A DNA stretch of 64,000 bases from Moniliophthora roreri (lineage: Eukaryota; Basidiomycota; Agaricomycetes; Agaricales; Marasmiaceae): contig LATX02000222.1 in NCBI GenBank assembly GCA_001466705.2, forward strand, positions 124,001-188,000. Direction: 5' to 3'. Every line of letters begins with the position of its first letter. Positions within the stretch are counted from its first letter, which is position 1. This document shows positions 33,021-44,447 of the stretch, one piece after another. The position numbers were made by a program, and so were the translations under genes. The notes beneath the pieces are model-generated. The model was not told where the DNA came from, did no database searches, and saw only the letters and a list, made by a program, of their open reading frames with translations.

Positions 33021-33590
33021 TGTATATTACTCCCGTTTGTTGTAGCGATTCAGGATCATTCACTCTCCAAGCTGAATGACCTGGCATAAGAGAAGCATCA
33101 CACGTTCGGATGCGTGATATCATTCTCTTCGAACGTATGTGCCAGTGACTTGCTTCTTGATTCCCAAGCATAAGGTTTGTAACCGCTAAATGGAGGATTG
33201 GGAGGGGGCTGAAAATTGCTTGAGTTTGGCACAAAACAGTTGTGGCTGCTGAGAGTTGCTGGGAGAATTTTGAGTCGAAGAGCAATGTTTATCGGTTTTC
33301 GAAGTTATAGCACTTTGAGCTAAATCCAATGCATAAAGACTATGGTCTTGCGATGTGTTCTGGTAGATGCATTGAGGTATTTAAGGAAGGGCTTGATCAT
33401 GTCTCTCAGCTCTCCAGTCCGAGAAAATCATGTGCTGGCGCCTAGGTCAATGCGAAGTCGTCTGTCACCACTGGCGTCATTATTTTCATCATGCACGCAC
33501 CCTAACCCTTTCCCTGCCCTTTCCTTTCCTTTCCTGGGTAGTCAGTGTGGCCACTTCCCCTTTCCTCGACCTACCCGCAACGCAAGCACC
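33021..33590. other. Spacer after F-box 1
   Basis: 3' flank of F-box 1 and promoter of the small gene at 33591. A pyrimidine-rich run with repeated tttcc lies at 33508-33540. No gene. Confidence 0.4.
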
Positions 33591-33961
33591 ATGAGTGACG
33601 AATATCGGAATCAAGGCTATAAGGACACGCTGGTTGATGACTGTGAACCCTGTTGCCATAAATTTCTACCAAGCACTTGTGGTACTGACTTCGTTTGTAT
33701 CTAGCTATCGCCAAGTCAGGTGTGAGTCTCGACGAAGCGACCAAGAACTATCCTCCTCAATCGGGTGATAGTACTCGCTCTCCTTCGGAGATTTATAAAG
33801 AGGCGCTGATACGTTATTTAGCAACGTCTTCCGGAGGATATGGCACACCGGACACGTCGAAAACTCTCATTGACCAGTCGACGACGGGGAGCAATCTGAG
33901 GAACGAAACTCAGGATGGTATGCAAGGTGTTGATAAAGATACGAGACGGGAAATATCATGA
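33591..33961 (+). CDS. Small hypothetical protein (about 102 aa)
   Basis: ATG at 33591 (MSDEYRNQGYKDTL), a 62-nt intron (33643-33704), then IAKSGVSLDEATKNYPPQ and SPSEIYKEALIRYLAT to a stop at 33959-33961. The splice phases join correctly to 309 nt. The protein is hydrophilic, with no recognised domain, signal peptide or membrane segment. It lies between the two F-box paralogues. A non-coding origin cannot be excluded. Confidence 0.4.
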
Positions 33962-34498
33962 GCTGTAGGTCAATCGGTCTTCCAGTTCTTCAGGTCTCAT
34001 CATTACGTTCAACTTTCAGGAATCAATGTCACGATCGGAGCTGTATAAGTACCTATGGACATAATCAAACCAAACTTGTCCTGTCGAATCCCTCTCGGCA
34101 CTTATAATGACTGTGCTCAAATCTCCCAGGGTCATTGCAGAGTCTCCACTACCCTGCCCGAATATCAGAATCATTCATTCCAGTTGTCCGTCCAAGGACA
34201 GTTCGGGGGACCCAGCTACTTCGGTTTAAAGACGCCGTGTGATAATGAACGGATTAAGCTCTTCCTGGTGCGAAGAACACGGTGCGCGAAGCCAGTTGAT
34301 CGGTACACACATTTCAGATCTCCTGCTGTACACCCATCTACTTTATATCTAAACAGTGGATATTTAAGAGTCTGTCTCGATTGCCCATCTTTTCTCCTAC
34401 CATTGTAACCGAGTTGTCCGCTCTCATTTGCCCCGGTGAGTCAAAACACTACAGAAACAAGTTTCGCTCGCTGATCTTTCAATATCAAGCTGGATTCC
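33962..34498. other. F-box 2 upstream region
   Basis: 34130-34320 is similar to 31680-31850 upstream of F-box 1. No separate gene recognised. Confidence 0.45.
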
Positions 34499-35509
34499 AT
34501 GGATGTCCTTCAACGCTCCGTTCTACTAGCAGAGGAAGCTCGACTCATTGAGCAACTATCACATATCCGAACCGAACTCAATATTCTAGCTCCCATAGCC
34601 ATCCTTCCTCCCGAAATCCTCCTCCGTATCTTATCCCTGTGCGCTCGACGCACACACCCCAACACGCGCCGGGGCTGTTGTCACGTAATGGCATTCGCCC
34701 AAGTCTGCCGTCAGTGGCGCTTACTGGCTCTCCAGACCTCCAGTCTATGGACCACCATTGATCTCTGTAACACCGCGTATGCCTCCGAGTTCCTAACGCG
34801 CTCCAAAGACGCCCAAATCGCCCTAGTCGCTATATCGCCACTAAAATCTTACGAGGAGTCTATCGAGCGGCATATGAACCGAATATCCTCTATCGATGCC
34901 ATCCTTTTCCCGGACAGCATGTTCGCGTTATTCCGCAGTATTGACACAGGCGACGTTATCACCTTGAACAACCTCACGGCACTGAACTTGCGGATTCCTT
35001 CCATCGCTGCTCACATAGATTTGTCGTGTTTGCAGCTACCAGCCGTACGAAGGTTGAGTTTAGAGGGTGTCAAGGTGGATTGGGAATCGTGTAACGGGTT
35101 GATTAGCCTAAGGTTATGTGGGCTTCCGTCTACTCATGCGCCGACGTGTCAGCAGTTGTTTGGAATGCTGGAGAGGTCTCTGTCGTTGGAGAAGATTGAA
35201 TTGGAAAATGTAATTCCGGACGGTTCTGAGGATTACAAGCCTCGCTCAGCAATCTCCTTGCTTCACCTGGCCAAGATGACAGTTGCTTCGAAGAAGGCAG
35301 ACGTTGTAAGGGTCCTTCAGGAGGGTCTAATCGTTCCCTCCTCGGCCCAGGTTAAAGTTAGGTGTCCGGAAGCGGCTAATTGGACGGTATCTAATAGCCT
35401 CAGCCGTTCCGAACACAATGTTCTTGGTCTCTCCCCGGACGTTTTGTATTCCATGGGTCAATACTATAATATTCATGCCTTGCTCGCAGGATTCGCGACC
35501 GCGGCGTGA
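34499..35509 (+). CDS. F-box protein, tandem paralogue 2
   Basis: Intronless, 336 aa, co-linear with 32010-33020 without gaps. F-box: ILPPEILLRILSLCARR, then FAQVCRQWRLLALQTSSLW. The middle (residues about 84-130: DLCNTAYASEFLTRSKDAQ and onward) is almost identical to paralogue 1, even at synonymous positions, while the N-terminal 80 residues and the C-terminal third differ clearly. The family role is as a Skp1-binding adaptor; no substrate can be deduced. Confidence 0.82.
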   Translation: MDVLQRSVLLAEEARLIEQLSHIRTELNILAPIAILPPEILLRILSLCARRTHPNTRRGCCHVMAFAQVCRQWRLLALQTSSLWTTIDLCNTAYASEFLTRSKDAQIALVAISPLKSYEESIERHMNRISSIDAILFPDSMFALFRSIDTGDVITLNNLTALNLRIPSIAAHIDLSCLQLPAVRRLSLEGVKVDWESCNGLISLRLCGLPSTHAPTCQQLFGMLERSLSLEKIELENVIPDGSEDYKPRSAISLLHLAKMTVASKKADVVRVLQEGLIVPSSAQVKVRCPEAANWTVSNSLSRSEHNVLGLSPDVLYSMGQYYNIHALLAGFATAA

Positions 35510-35825
35510 TGTAGATGTATACTCTTCTCGTTGCAGTAATCCGTGATCATTGTATATAAAGGGTGTTGACTCCAGCCGAACCTGGCTGTGATGTGAGTAC
35601 CATTCCATTCACTCTGCTCCACACTCGCCTTCCCCGTCAACCTCATATAGACCTCATATGCCCTGATATATACACATATTCTACATCATGATGACGTCAA
35701 TTGTATGTCTCGACCCCGCGAGTCCATCTACCTCCCAGATATAATGATGCACCCTTCTGGACAGTAACGACCACAAGCAAATATCACTCACTGACCCACA
35801 CTCAACCAACACAACACATTTCATC
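35510..35825. other. Spacer upstream of the small gene
   Basis: 3' flank of F-box 2 and promoter of the small gene at 35826; nothing else recognised. Confidence 0.4.
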
Positions 35826-36101
35826 ATGAACCAAAACTTTGTCGGTAGCGAGAAAGTCGGCCAGTTCCCCAAGGGCGCGACGATGCAACTCGACGTGAAC
35901 AAGGTCGAACAGGCCGAACAAGATAGACTGGCAAAGAGGGCCGAAAACCCCGGTGCTGCGAAAAGAGCTGCTGTCGCCAACCGGAATCCAGCTGGTGAGT
36001 GCGCTCCACTGTTCTTCCTGATCAGATGTTTAAATGGTCCTTTTTAGAATACTGGAGGTGGTCACGGTGACATCAAGCCAACACAGGACCCTGTCGTGTA
36101 A
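35826..36101 (+). CDS. Small hydrophilic hypothetical protein (about 70 aa)
   Basis: Exon 1 (35826-35994) encodes MNQNFVGSEKVGQFPKGAT, a charged segment EQAEQDRLAKRAENPGAAKR, and NRNPAG. A 63-nt intron (35995-36057, GTGAGT donor) joins to GGHGDIKPTQDPVV and a stop at 36101. The acceptor was chosen because it restores a Gly-rich conserved-looking tail; an upstream AG at 36047 would end after seven residues. The Ala/Lys/Asn-rich composition suggests a disordered or stress-type small protein. I know of no function. Confidence 0.6.
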
Positions 36102-36507
36102 AGGTACGAGCGTTAGTTTCGGTGCTACAAAGGGCGTCAATTCTAAAATATGTCCCGTTCGATGCAGACCTCCTGGCATCAGCGTCGATTCCATCACTGT
36201 ATTGTATAGTTAGAAGACTTGTATCGTTATATTATAGACACATCAACAGGATTGACATCCGATTTGGTGCAACTTGAGTGTGAATCCCGCAGTAGCTCGA
36301 GAGAACTCATCAAAATATAGAGGGATCAGTGGAAAGAATTAGCCCCATGAAGTGAGTGAGCCAAGAATGGACGTCCTTGCTGTGGCCTGTCAACTTGTCG
36401 TTCACAAGCAGTGACATCATTTCTAAATCATAGAACGTCGAGCTCAGTACATACATACTTCATTCACGCTCTGCTCCTCCTTGGCTTCTCATCCCCCCCA
36501 CCACGAA
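36102..36507. other. Spacer, esterase promoter
   Basis: No gene or repeat recognised. Confidence 0.4.
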
Positions 36508-37641
36508 ATGCCAGGACGTCGACCGAGATGGGCACTGCAAATGGAGGCGGTGATGTGGAGGAATCTGATGGACATTGGGATGCGAATGCACGCCATGGCG
36601 AATCCAGCTGCGCCATCTCCCAGTCGTACAATATCCATTCCGTCACGTATGTCGTCGCGGAACGGCAAGATTCCTCTTCACTTCTACTTCCCCAAATCGT
36701 ACGATAAGGAGGAAAGAATATACCCAGTCGTCATCAACTTCCATGGTGGAGGATTCACGATCGGACGGGCGACAGACGATGCGCGTTGGGCGCGAGCAGT
36801 CGTGGATTATGCAGAAGCAGTGGTAGTCTCCGTTGATTATAGGCTTGCACCCGAATATCCATTCCCGACGGCAATAGAGGATGGAGTAGACGCAGCGCTA
36901 TACATCATTGATCATGCCGACGAGCTCAGGCTGGATCCGGATCGCGTCGCGTTCAGCGGGTTTTCCGCTGGCGGTAATATGTCGTTCAGCGTACCGATTA
37001 TGCTTGCTGAGGAGTATCGTTTGCGGAGAAAGCAGGAGAATAAGCCTGAAGAGGGCGGGCCCGGTCCCAGTTCCATTCGCCAAGGTACCATAGTGGCAAT
37101 CGCGGCGTGGTATCCCTCAGTCGATTACACAAATACTCGAGAAGAACGTCGGAAGACCAATGTCCGCAAGGATAAGGATCTACCCAAGTTTTTCACGAAT
37201 TTATTCGATTCAAGTTACTTGTACCCTGCGCACGGAGTCGATCTTCATTCGCCATGGTTGAGTCCAGGCATCGCTCCAGACCCAATGATCAAAGATCTTC
37301 CGGAGAATATCGTCTTGTATACGTGCGAGTGGGATGAGCTGCAGGCTGAAGGGGAGCGTTTCTACGAGAGACTGGTGAATGACTTTGGGAAGAAGGTCGT
37401 GTACAAGAAGGTGATGGGGGTAGCGCATGCGTTCGACAAGACACCCAATCCACTCAAGTGGGACCCAAAGATCGAAGGGATGTACAAGGATGCATGCAGA
37501 GAGCTTAGAGCAGTATTTTATGGCGTTGATACAGATAGTGCGATGGAGGTTGCCCTGGAGGAGGACAAAGAGGGTCAACAGGGTGTGGTGGACACCAGAG
37601 TGGAAGTCATGGAATTGCCAAAGACGGGTGTGAGTCTGTAA
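36508..37641 (+). CDS. Alpha/beta hydrolase, hormone-sensitive-lipase family esterase
   Basis: Intronless, 377 aa from ATG 36508 (MPGRRPRW). The oxyanion-hole motif HGGG is at residues 79-82 and YRLAPE at 111-116. The nucleophile elbow GFSAG is at 151-155 (Ser153). The acid is likely Asp276 in CEWDEL and the base His307 in GVAHAFD. This order and spacing define the HSL/plant carboxylesterase-like family (arylacetamide deacetylase-like). No signal peptide was seen, so it is probably intracellular. A Lys/Glu-rich loop (about 171-190) and an acidic C-terminal tail are extra. The natural substrate is unknown. Confidence 0.88.
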   Translation: MPGRRPRWALQMEAVMWRNLMDIGMRMHAMANPAAPSPSRTISIPSRMSSRNGKIPLHFYFPKSYDKEERIYPVVINFHGGGFTIGRATDDARWARAVVDYAEAVVVSVDYRLAPEYPFPTAIEDGVDAALYIIDHADELRLDPDRVAFSGFSAGGNMSFSVPIMLAEEYRLRRKQENKPEEGGPGPSSIRQGTIVAIAAWYPSVDYTNTREERRKTNVRKDKDLPKFFTNLFDSSYLYPAHGVDLHSPWLSPGIAPDPMIKDLPENIVLYTCEWDELQAEGERFYERLVNDFGKKVVYKKVMGVAHAFDKTPNPLKWDPKIEGMYKDACRELRAVFYGVDTDSAMEVALEEDKEGQQGVVDTRVEVMELPKTGVSL

Positions 37642-37866
37642 ACGATAGATTTTGACTTTCTTGGAACATTTTAGCATATTTTATGATTTCACCTTTTGGA
37701 TTGCAATACACGAGTTGCGCAAGTGAATGTTGTGGAAAGACCGAGAACCGCGTGAATCATGACAAGTCCGATCAAATGGCTTACTTATCTTATCTGACAA
37801 CAGTTACCTCGTCTGATCCCCACCAACGTGTTCCATCTCTCACAGTGACTCTCACCAACGTTCATC

Positions 37867-39246
37867 ATGTCCGACACCGAGCCCACAAAGACCACAACTG
37901 CATCTGAGCCTGCCCCCGCAGCACCCGTAGTCGCTCAAGATGGTGTCAAGGACGAAACTGTGAAGGCCAGCGAGCCAGCTGCACCCCAGCCAGCTGCTGT
38001 TCCTACCGCAGCATCTGCTGTAACTCCTGCCCCGGCAGCCCCAACAACAGCACCAGCAGCAGAGACTGGAGCCAAAGCTGCTGATGCTTCAAAGATAGAC
38101 GTGAAAGCCAAAGAAGCGGAGGAGCCTCAGAATGCACTTACTGAACGGTTCACTCAAGCCGAATGGAACGCGTTGAAAGAGTTCCGGGTGCGTGTATCAT
38201 CCCTTGAATTGACCTGGCTAATACTGAAATATATCTGCTTTAAGAAATTACTCCCGGAAATGTTCGCAGCTGCGTACGACCAGAAGGCAGACGCCAAGAC
38301 CACACCCATAACACTGTGGGGAGTAAAGATTGTCCCAACCAATCCTCTCGATGCGCGAACAAGTGTCGTTCTGATGAAATTCTTGAGGGCTAGGTGAGCA
38401 CTTTTGCCCATGTATCACGAGATTTTGAACCAATCGGCCCAGGAATCTCAACCCTACTGCAGCCAAGGATATGTTTATCGCCACTCTCAGATGGCGTGAC
38501 GAGTTCAACGTGGACGCCGCATGCAAGGAACAGTTCCCTGACGACGTGTTCGGGAAGCTTGGCTATATCTATGGCAAGGACAAAGAAGGGCGGCCGGTCG
38601 TGTAAGTCTACGCTAACCTCCATCCCTGCCGATATCTTACATCTGCAGCTACAATGTCTACGGAGGAAACAAAGACATTAAGGCTGTCTTCGGTGACGTT
38701 CAGCGATTCTTGAGGTAGGTGAAACGTTGCTTCTGGTTTATGGATGGCTCATTGCATCCTCAGATGGCGGGTTGCATTCATGGAGAAGAGCATTCAGCAA
38801 CTTGATTTTGAGACTGTAGATCAAATGATTCAAATCCATGGTAGGCTTCTTATACGTCCTATCTAGTAATTGCCGCTGAACGTGTTCTTAGACTACGAAG
38901 GTGTTTCCATGTCAAGTCGCGATGCCAACTCAAAGAACGCAGCTTCAGAGGCCAGCAGTATCTTCTCCAGTCACTATCCTGAGCTTCTGGTTAGTACCAC
39001 CTCACCATTACAGTGACGCTACCTCTGATATTCCTTGAATTACCCCAGTACAAGAAATTCTTCGTCAACGTTCCCTCATATCTCACCTGGATTTTCTGGA
39101 TCTTCAAACCTCTCCTCCCTGCTGCTACGCTTGCCAAGATGTCTGTAGTCGGCACCGGCTCACACACCATCGGCAAGTCGCTCCTTCCGCACGTGAATGC
39201 TAAAGACCTGCCGAAAGGATATGGGGGTGAGGCAGAGGCGTTTTGA
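37867..39246 (+). CDS. SFH5: Phosphatidylinositol transfer protein SFH5 (CRAL-TRIO, Sec14 homologue)
   Basis: Seven exons, 355 aa: 37867-38187, 38245-38393, 38443-38601, 38649-38714, 38764-38840, 38892-38989 and 39049-39246. A disordered Ala/Pro-rich N-terminus (about 90 residues) precedes the CRAL-TRIO-N part (VVLMKFLRAR, ATLRWRDEFN). The lipid-binding domain has YNVYGGNKDIKAVFGDV, FLRWRVAFMEKSI, MIQIHDYEGVSM, FSSHYPELL and KKFFVNVPSYLTWIFW. It ends LPKGYGGEAEAF, as in fungal Sfh5 proteins. The family moves phosphatidylinositol (and in yeast can bind heme) at ER-plasma membrane sites. All intron phases fit to 1068 nt. Confidence 0.92.
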
Positions 39247-39483
39247 CGGAGCTTTTTAATTTGATCACGGACTTTCATGCATCTCTTGCTTTTTTGGTTA
39301 CTTTGCTCAAGCGTGCCAATCGTACCTCCATCACTATCAATGTCTTTGATTTCTAATGACTCTGGTATTCACCACGTAGCCTTGTGTAGTTGACATTCTC
39401 ACGGATAGTACCCTTACTCTACACTCAGGTTTTGACAACTACAACAACAGCGGAATCGTAAATCACGCATCAAACTACCAAGA

Positions 39484-41067
39484 TCACATTGCGTCCTGCA
39501 TCTCTGCATCTCCGGATGCTGCTACCTCTGTCATTTCTGCCACCTCCACATCACCCTCTGCGTCCACATCAGCACGCATTAAGTATAACGGGTCGTTGAC
39601 CTCTGCAAGAGCTTCATCCCTCTCATCCTCCTCTTCTTTACTCATGGGTGCATGCGTTACACGCATAATCTCCCACTTATCTTCGTATTGCTCGTAGCCC
39701 TTCAGAAACCGTGAGTACACAGCCTAGAAACAAGTTGCGAAGAAAAGAACATACATATGCTCGCTTCTTCTTCAACGTCATCTTCCGTTCAATATTCTTG
39801 TAATAAGCACCCTTTACACGGTGACGCGGTCGGTCGTCGTCATCGAATACATCGTCCGACTCGTCTTTTGCACCATCGTCAATCACCAACAAGAATTCAT
39901 TAGATACATCCTGTTCGACTTTGATAGTCTCATAGTCTCGGACAAAGCGGAATTCGATTTCCTAAAGTGGGAATTAAAAGAAAAGAATGGCAGAAGTAAC
40001 GGAGAAGGCACCTCGCCGTTTTCGGATACTTCGTAGGGTTGAAGTGATAGTCTCATATCTTTGAATTTGAGGGTCATTTCATCGTCTGGTGTTAAGTAGT
40101 AAGCCAAGAATGAATCGTGGTCTGATATCATCGGTCGGAGGACTGCACAGTCTAACCGTGGATCGTCTTGCTGTGAATTTGGGACACAGTTGAGAGGTAT
40201 TCGTAGGATAAACAGAAGTCAACTCACATCTACAGGCCTCTCTCCAGGTCTTTCCGAGAATCGGAAGAGATCATACTGGTTCGCCCATATATCACTGTCT
40301 GGTAATATCTCATACGACTCTTCTGCTACGACGTTTGGTTTATTGGGGTGTCGGAGTGACTCGAGTGAGAAATTGGCGTTGCATGCGTCGAAGGAGGCCT
40401 CAATGTCACGAATTTGTGCGTTTCGAGAGATGTCTATAGGTGCGAGTACGGCTTGCTTTCTGAATATTTGGTTAATGATGCGGGGAAAATTTATTGAACA
40501 CGTTAACACACGGTTCTGCAGCAGCCCCCCGTTGTGCACGGTCACTTGTGTATTCGGTCTTTCGTAGCCACGGAACCGAGCCTAAAGCGGGACCAGACAT
40601 GGGTGTACCTGTACCGGCATGGTGTCCGTTGGTAAATGCGCTTGATGGGCCAGCTGGGTCGAACGCGAGTACTTCGTCTGCAGGGTCGAGTCTTGGTAGG
40701 TTATTAAGATCCGGGTTCAATGCTAAGTTGCTCTGCGTTAGTATGAGAAGGTTTGTGTAGCGTGCAAACGCACCTGAATCATCGGCATTCTCTTCCCAAA
40801 GACACTCCCACTTCCCTAAATCCAACGGCATGCCACATTCAGCATCGACAATCATTGGTAAAGGGGTATTGTTTGCGAGGGTATTGATGAACTCTGGACG
40901 AGCATAACGCATGGGATTAGTGGGTATTTCGAGGAGTTTTGGCGGACATGGTGGAGGTGGAAGAGGATTTGAGTATCTGACACGGACGAGAAGGTCTAAT
41001 TTGCTAAAGCAGTATAAGAAACTGTGGAATTGAGAGAGATAAATACTCACCTTTTCTTGAAACTCAT
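39484..41067 (-). CDS. PAF1: PAF1 subunit of the RNA polymerase II-associated Paf1 complex
   Basis: Start ATG at 41067 (MSFKK), an intron, then SKLDLLVRVRYSNPLPPPPC, the conserved Paf1 N-terminus. A 51-nt intron with TACTAAC joins ENADDS to ALNPDLNNL. SVPWLRKTEYTS follows, then KQAVLAPIDISRNAQIRDIE, NPDSD-like ILPDSDIWANQYDLFRF, and DHDSFLAYYLTPDDEM. Downstream are EIEFRFVRDYE, KGAYYKNIERKMTLKKKRA and SRFLKGYEQYEDKWEIMRV, with an acidic tail. Paf1 is the scaffold of the Paf1 complex, which links elongating polymerase II with H2B ubiquitylation and H3 methylation in the nucleus. It is transcribed divergently from TRM82, with 74 bp between start codons. Confidence 0.93.
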
Positions 41068-41141
41068 GGTGATGGTGGTACAGTTGAGGAACTATTCCCC
41101 GAGGCCGGCGCGACTTCGCCAATCTCGCGTTGACTCTCCTG
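41068..41141. promoter_or_regulatory. Shared bidirectional promoter of PAF1 and TRM82
   Basis: Only 74 bp separate the two start codons, so both core promoters and 5' UTRs must overlap here or extend into the genes. No TATA box is visible. Confidence 0.6.
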
Positions 41142-43300
41142 ATGACCGACTCTTATCTTCCTCATTCAATCCTGCTTTTCAATGGTACTAAAACCCTGCT
41201 TGTTGCTAGTGGTCAACACATTCAGCTTATCGACGCGCAGTATGTGACAAAATGTTCAAGAATTGCTTGATTGAGCTCAATTTCTGATTCAGGATTGGGA
41301 ATGTCACCTCTTCGACCATCAATGCTTCAGCCGACGTGAAAAATTCACTCTCCAAGTCTGGGCCTATCAGATACATTGCTGTTGATAGTCTCCAAAGGCA
41401 TTTTCTTACCCTTGGTGACGACAAGAAATTAAAAGTATGGAAATTGGAAGGATTGGAGTTGCTTCACGAGAGGTGTGGCGATTGCCACCGTTTTAGTGCT
41501 ATCTGACATTTCTCGCAGGGAACTTCCTAAAAGACCCATGAGTGCATGCTTTACTGCAGACGATCAAACTATTGTCGTGGCAGACAAATTCGGCGACGTA
41601 TTCAGGTGTCCATTTTTTTGACCGCACCTGCGTTAGTCAAACACTTACATCTTTCTTATAGTTACACTCTACATCCTTCAAAGCCAGATACAATGGCTAC
41701 CTCAGAAGCATCAGCTGCTGATGCATCTGCTCCCGAAACCAAATCTGAATCAGAGCAAGAACTGGAAGCCGACACTTCGAAGAAGAAAAAGTCCAAAAAA
41801 CAGAGACAGAAGGAAAATCCTCCGCATCCTCGAGACTCCACTGCATCTCATGTCAATCCCTCCAATGGAACCCTTATTCTCGGACATACATCGATGCTTA
41901 CCTCCCTTTTACTCACTCAGGATGAGAAGTATATCATCACCACCGACAGAGACGAACATATTCGTGTCAGCTGGTATCCTCAAGGATACATCATCGAGAC
42001 CTATTGCTTAGGATGCTCACAGTTTGTCTTTGCTCCTATCCTCACCCTTTCACATCTTCATCTGCTTGTATAGATTCATTTCGTGTCTACATATACCACC
42101 ATCACAACCTTCACTGCTGATTTCTGGAGGCGGCGACCCCGAACTCAAAGTCTGGGATTGGTTCTCGGGTCAATTGAAATTCAACATACCTATTCTGGAT
42201 TCCGTCAAAAAGTACATTCAGGTGACGGTGCAACCTTATATCAGGAAGAAGGCGAGACAGAATGCAAATGCAGGTCCAGATGCCGACGAGTCCATGGCAG
42301 ATGGTACGGCCACTCCAGATGAAGAGGTATCGGAGAGTCCTGCTCCAGGGCAGTCCGAGGAGCAGATCCCTGGGGAAACGATTCTCGTTGTGCACAAAAT
42401 CAGCACTGTTGAGCGTCATGGCAACATATTCATTGTGTTCAGCGTTGTTGGGTGCGGTCCTTACACATAATCTAAGCCCCGGTATATGACCGACATTAAT
42501 CATTTGTAGCGCAAGCGCCATCTTCGTCACAGAATTTTCATCTTCCTCGTCACCGTCGGCTGTACAAGCTCTTTCGCTTGACCATCCAGTGCTGGACTTT
42601 ATAGTCGATGATTCTGGTTTGATCTGGGCAACGGTCGATGTCACTTTGACGAGGGCTCGTGTGTCTTGGGATGGGAAAACTATTCCTACGTCGACACCGT
42701 CGTCTTCGATTGTTGTTCCTGTGAGGTTAGCCGAAGTTAATAACGATAGAACTGTAAGTGGCCGTTCGCGCGGCTCGCTGACTCAACTGATCGACTATGG
42801 TTAGGTCACCGAGCCATCACTAGACAGCCTACCCGTTCCTACCAGATCCATTCTAGAAACTCTCAACTCAAAATGTCTCCTCCCAGGTGCGTTCGCTGTA
42901 TAGTACATGGCGTGCAGACACTCATTTATGATTTGTTTGTCTAGCTTCGTCAACAGACCTCTCCGCCCTCAACCTATATTCTTCCTTGACTTCACTACCC
43001 AAAAACAACCGTAGCGGAGAAGATGGTGAAGGTGATGAGGATGTCGAAGAGGGCAAGCCGAAACAAAAACAAGAAAAGCGAGCGCAAGGCATTACAAGAG
43101 ATTTAGGAAAAGGGAAGAAGGAGGAAGGTAAAACGAGGAGTAAAATGGCGGTTGCTGAGAGAAAGCGAATGTTGGAAGGAGGCGAGGTCAAAGGAACGCA
43201 GGAGGCAGGCAATGTAAAGGCTGACGAAGGAAGACAAACTAAAAGGCCTAGGTCAGAAGTAGGTAGTGCGGATGTCACGATGACTGAGTCTGAAGGGTGA
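41142..43300 (+). CDS. TRM82: TRM82/WDR4, non-catalytic subunit of tRNA m7G46 methyltransferase
   Basis: Eight exons, 594 aa (41142-41239, 41293-41472, 41519-41605, 41662-42021, 42074-42451, 42510-42753, 42805-42886, 42945-43300); all phases agree. WD40 blades include LLVASGQHIQLID, RHFLTLGDDKKLKVWKLEGL, CFTADDQTIVVADKFGDVF, and the family signature LILGHTSMLTSLLLTQDEKY then TTDRDEHIRVSWYPQGYIIE, followed by LLISGGGDPELKVWDW. A Lys-rich insert (KKKKSKKQRQK) and a basic C-terminal tail are present. Trm82 holds the catalytic Trm8 in active form for m7G46 modification of tRNA. Acidic and charged low-complexity insertions make it longer than the yeast protein (444 aa). Confidence 0.92.
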
Positions 43301-43548
43301 TTGTACCCCTGCCTGTAGAGTATAAAACTATAGCACTGTATGAAGAGCATCCCACTGTGAATTGCACCGTTTAGCCAGCAAAATTTTCAAAGGCTAGCGC
43401 CCGAGGTGAAATTTGGGCGCCTTTTATTTTCCCTCGACACTCACCTTCACCACTTACCTCAATCTCATCCCTGGTCAGTATCTGCTCGCGCACGGACGCG
43501 GCACTCGAGCGAGCAAGCCAGAAACTACACCTTTTCACTCCAGTAACG

Positions 43549-43860
43549 ATGGCCTCACCCACCACCGCGTCTATCCAGCCACTCAAACAACTCCCCTACC
43601 TCATCCGCCGAAATGCAAACAGCAACCTCCCAGTCTACACCGACATTCGTAATGCGGGGACGAGACATTTGCTCAATGTCAGAAATGTTGAAGGAGACAT
43701 AGATGCCCTGGCTCGGGACATCTCGTCGAGTCTTTTCCCTGCCAACACTTCTGAGGCGACGAAAATGAGGATACACACAATCAGATCCAGACATTTGGTT
43801 ATACAGGGTGGGAGGTGGAAGAATGAAGTGATGGATTGGCTACAGAAAAGAGGGTTTTAA
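43549..43860 (+). CDS. IMG2: Mitochondrial large-subunit ribosomal protein mL49 (IMG2)
   Basis: Single exon, 103 aa. It has the Img2/mL49 pattern: LPYLIRRNANSNLPVYTD, then RHLLNVRNVEGDIDALARDI, a short variable loop and HLVIQGGRWKNEVMDWLQKR with a terminal GF. Img2 is a component of the mitochondrial ribosome large subunit. It is shorter than yeast Img2 because there is little presequence. Import could use the internal basic N-terminal segment. It follows TRM82 by 248 bp on the same strand. Confidence 0.88.
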   Translation: MASPTTASIQPLKQLPYLIRRNANSNLPVYTDIRNAGTRHLLNVRNVEGDIDALARDISSSLFPANTSEATKMRIHTIRSRHLVIQGGRWKNEVMDWLQKRGF

Positions 43861-44447
43861 ACCCAGCTGGACGCAGGATGAGGAATATAGAGTTCCTAGA
43901 ATGTGAGAGGCCGCAGGAGGCGAAATGTTGAAGGGAGTCACTACGCGGAATCGGAACTATGTTTGCTTAGAGGTGTTTAGGAAGTAGAATTTTTCAAAAT
44001 GGGCGAGCGTTCCTATTCCAACCCCATACCTTTTGCAGTGATACATTTCGCTTCGTGGTTTCATAGACAAGCATGGACAATCTCAGGCTATACCCCCCCG
44101 CTCGGGAACCCAGGTCAATTCACCCTGGGTATGTAAGTACAGCTTTCGTTCCGATTCTCATGGTCACCACGCAAGTCATGCCCTCCAACTGAAAAGTGCC
44201 CGAGAACGAGTACGCTGCATCATTCCTGCTGTTGTGGCCATTATAATGGCCGATACAGACCTTCAGCGCTCCAGCCCGGCTTTGACGCTATGCCAAGGCG
44301 TGGCGAGGTCTTACTCTCAGCCCTTGGCAGTCTTCTGGACCTGCACAAAATCCAAATTGCGCGTAGTCGCATCTCTGTTCACACCTACGTTCGGTATTTT
44401 ATTGTTTTATGGCTATCATTACTCGGAACGTCTTCCAACAACTCCAT
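43861..44447. other. Spacer between IMG2 and P450 3' ends
   Basis: Convergent 3' flanks. Short frames such as the one beginning at 44234 run antisense into the P450 and have no domain. Confidence 0.4.

Noticed and set aside
36481..36507. Upstream extension of the esterase frame from a TTG codon
   Set aside because: Nuclear genes start at ATG; the ATG at 36508 gives a normal-length family member.
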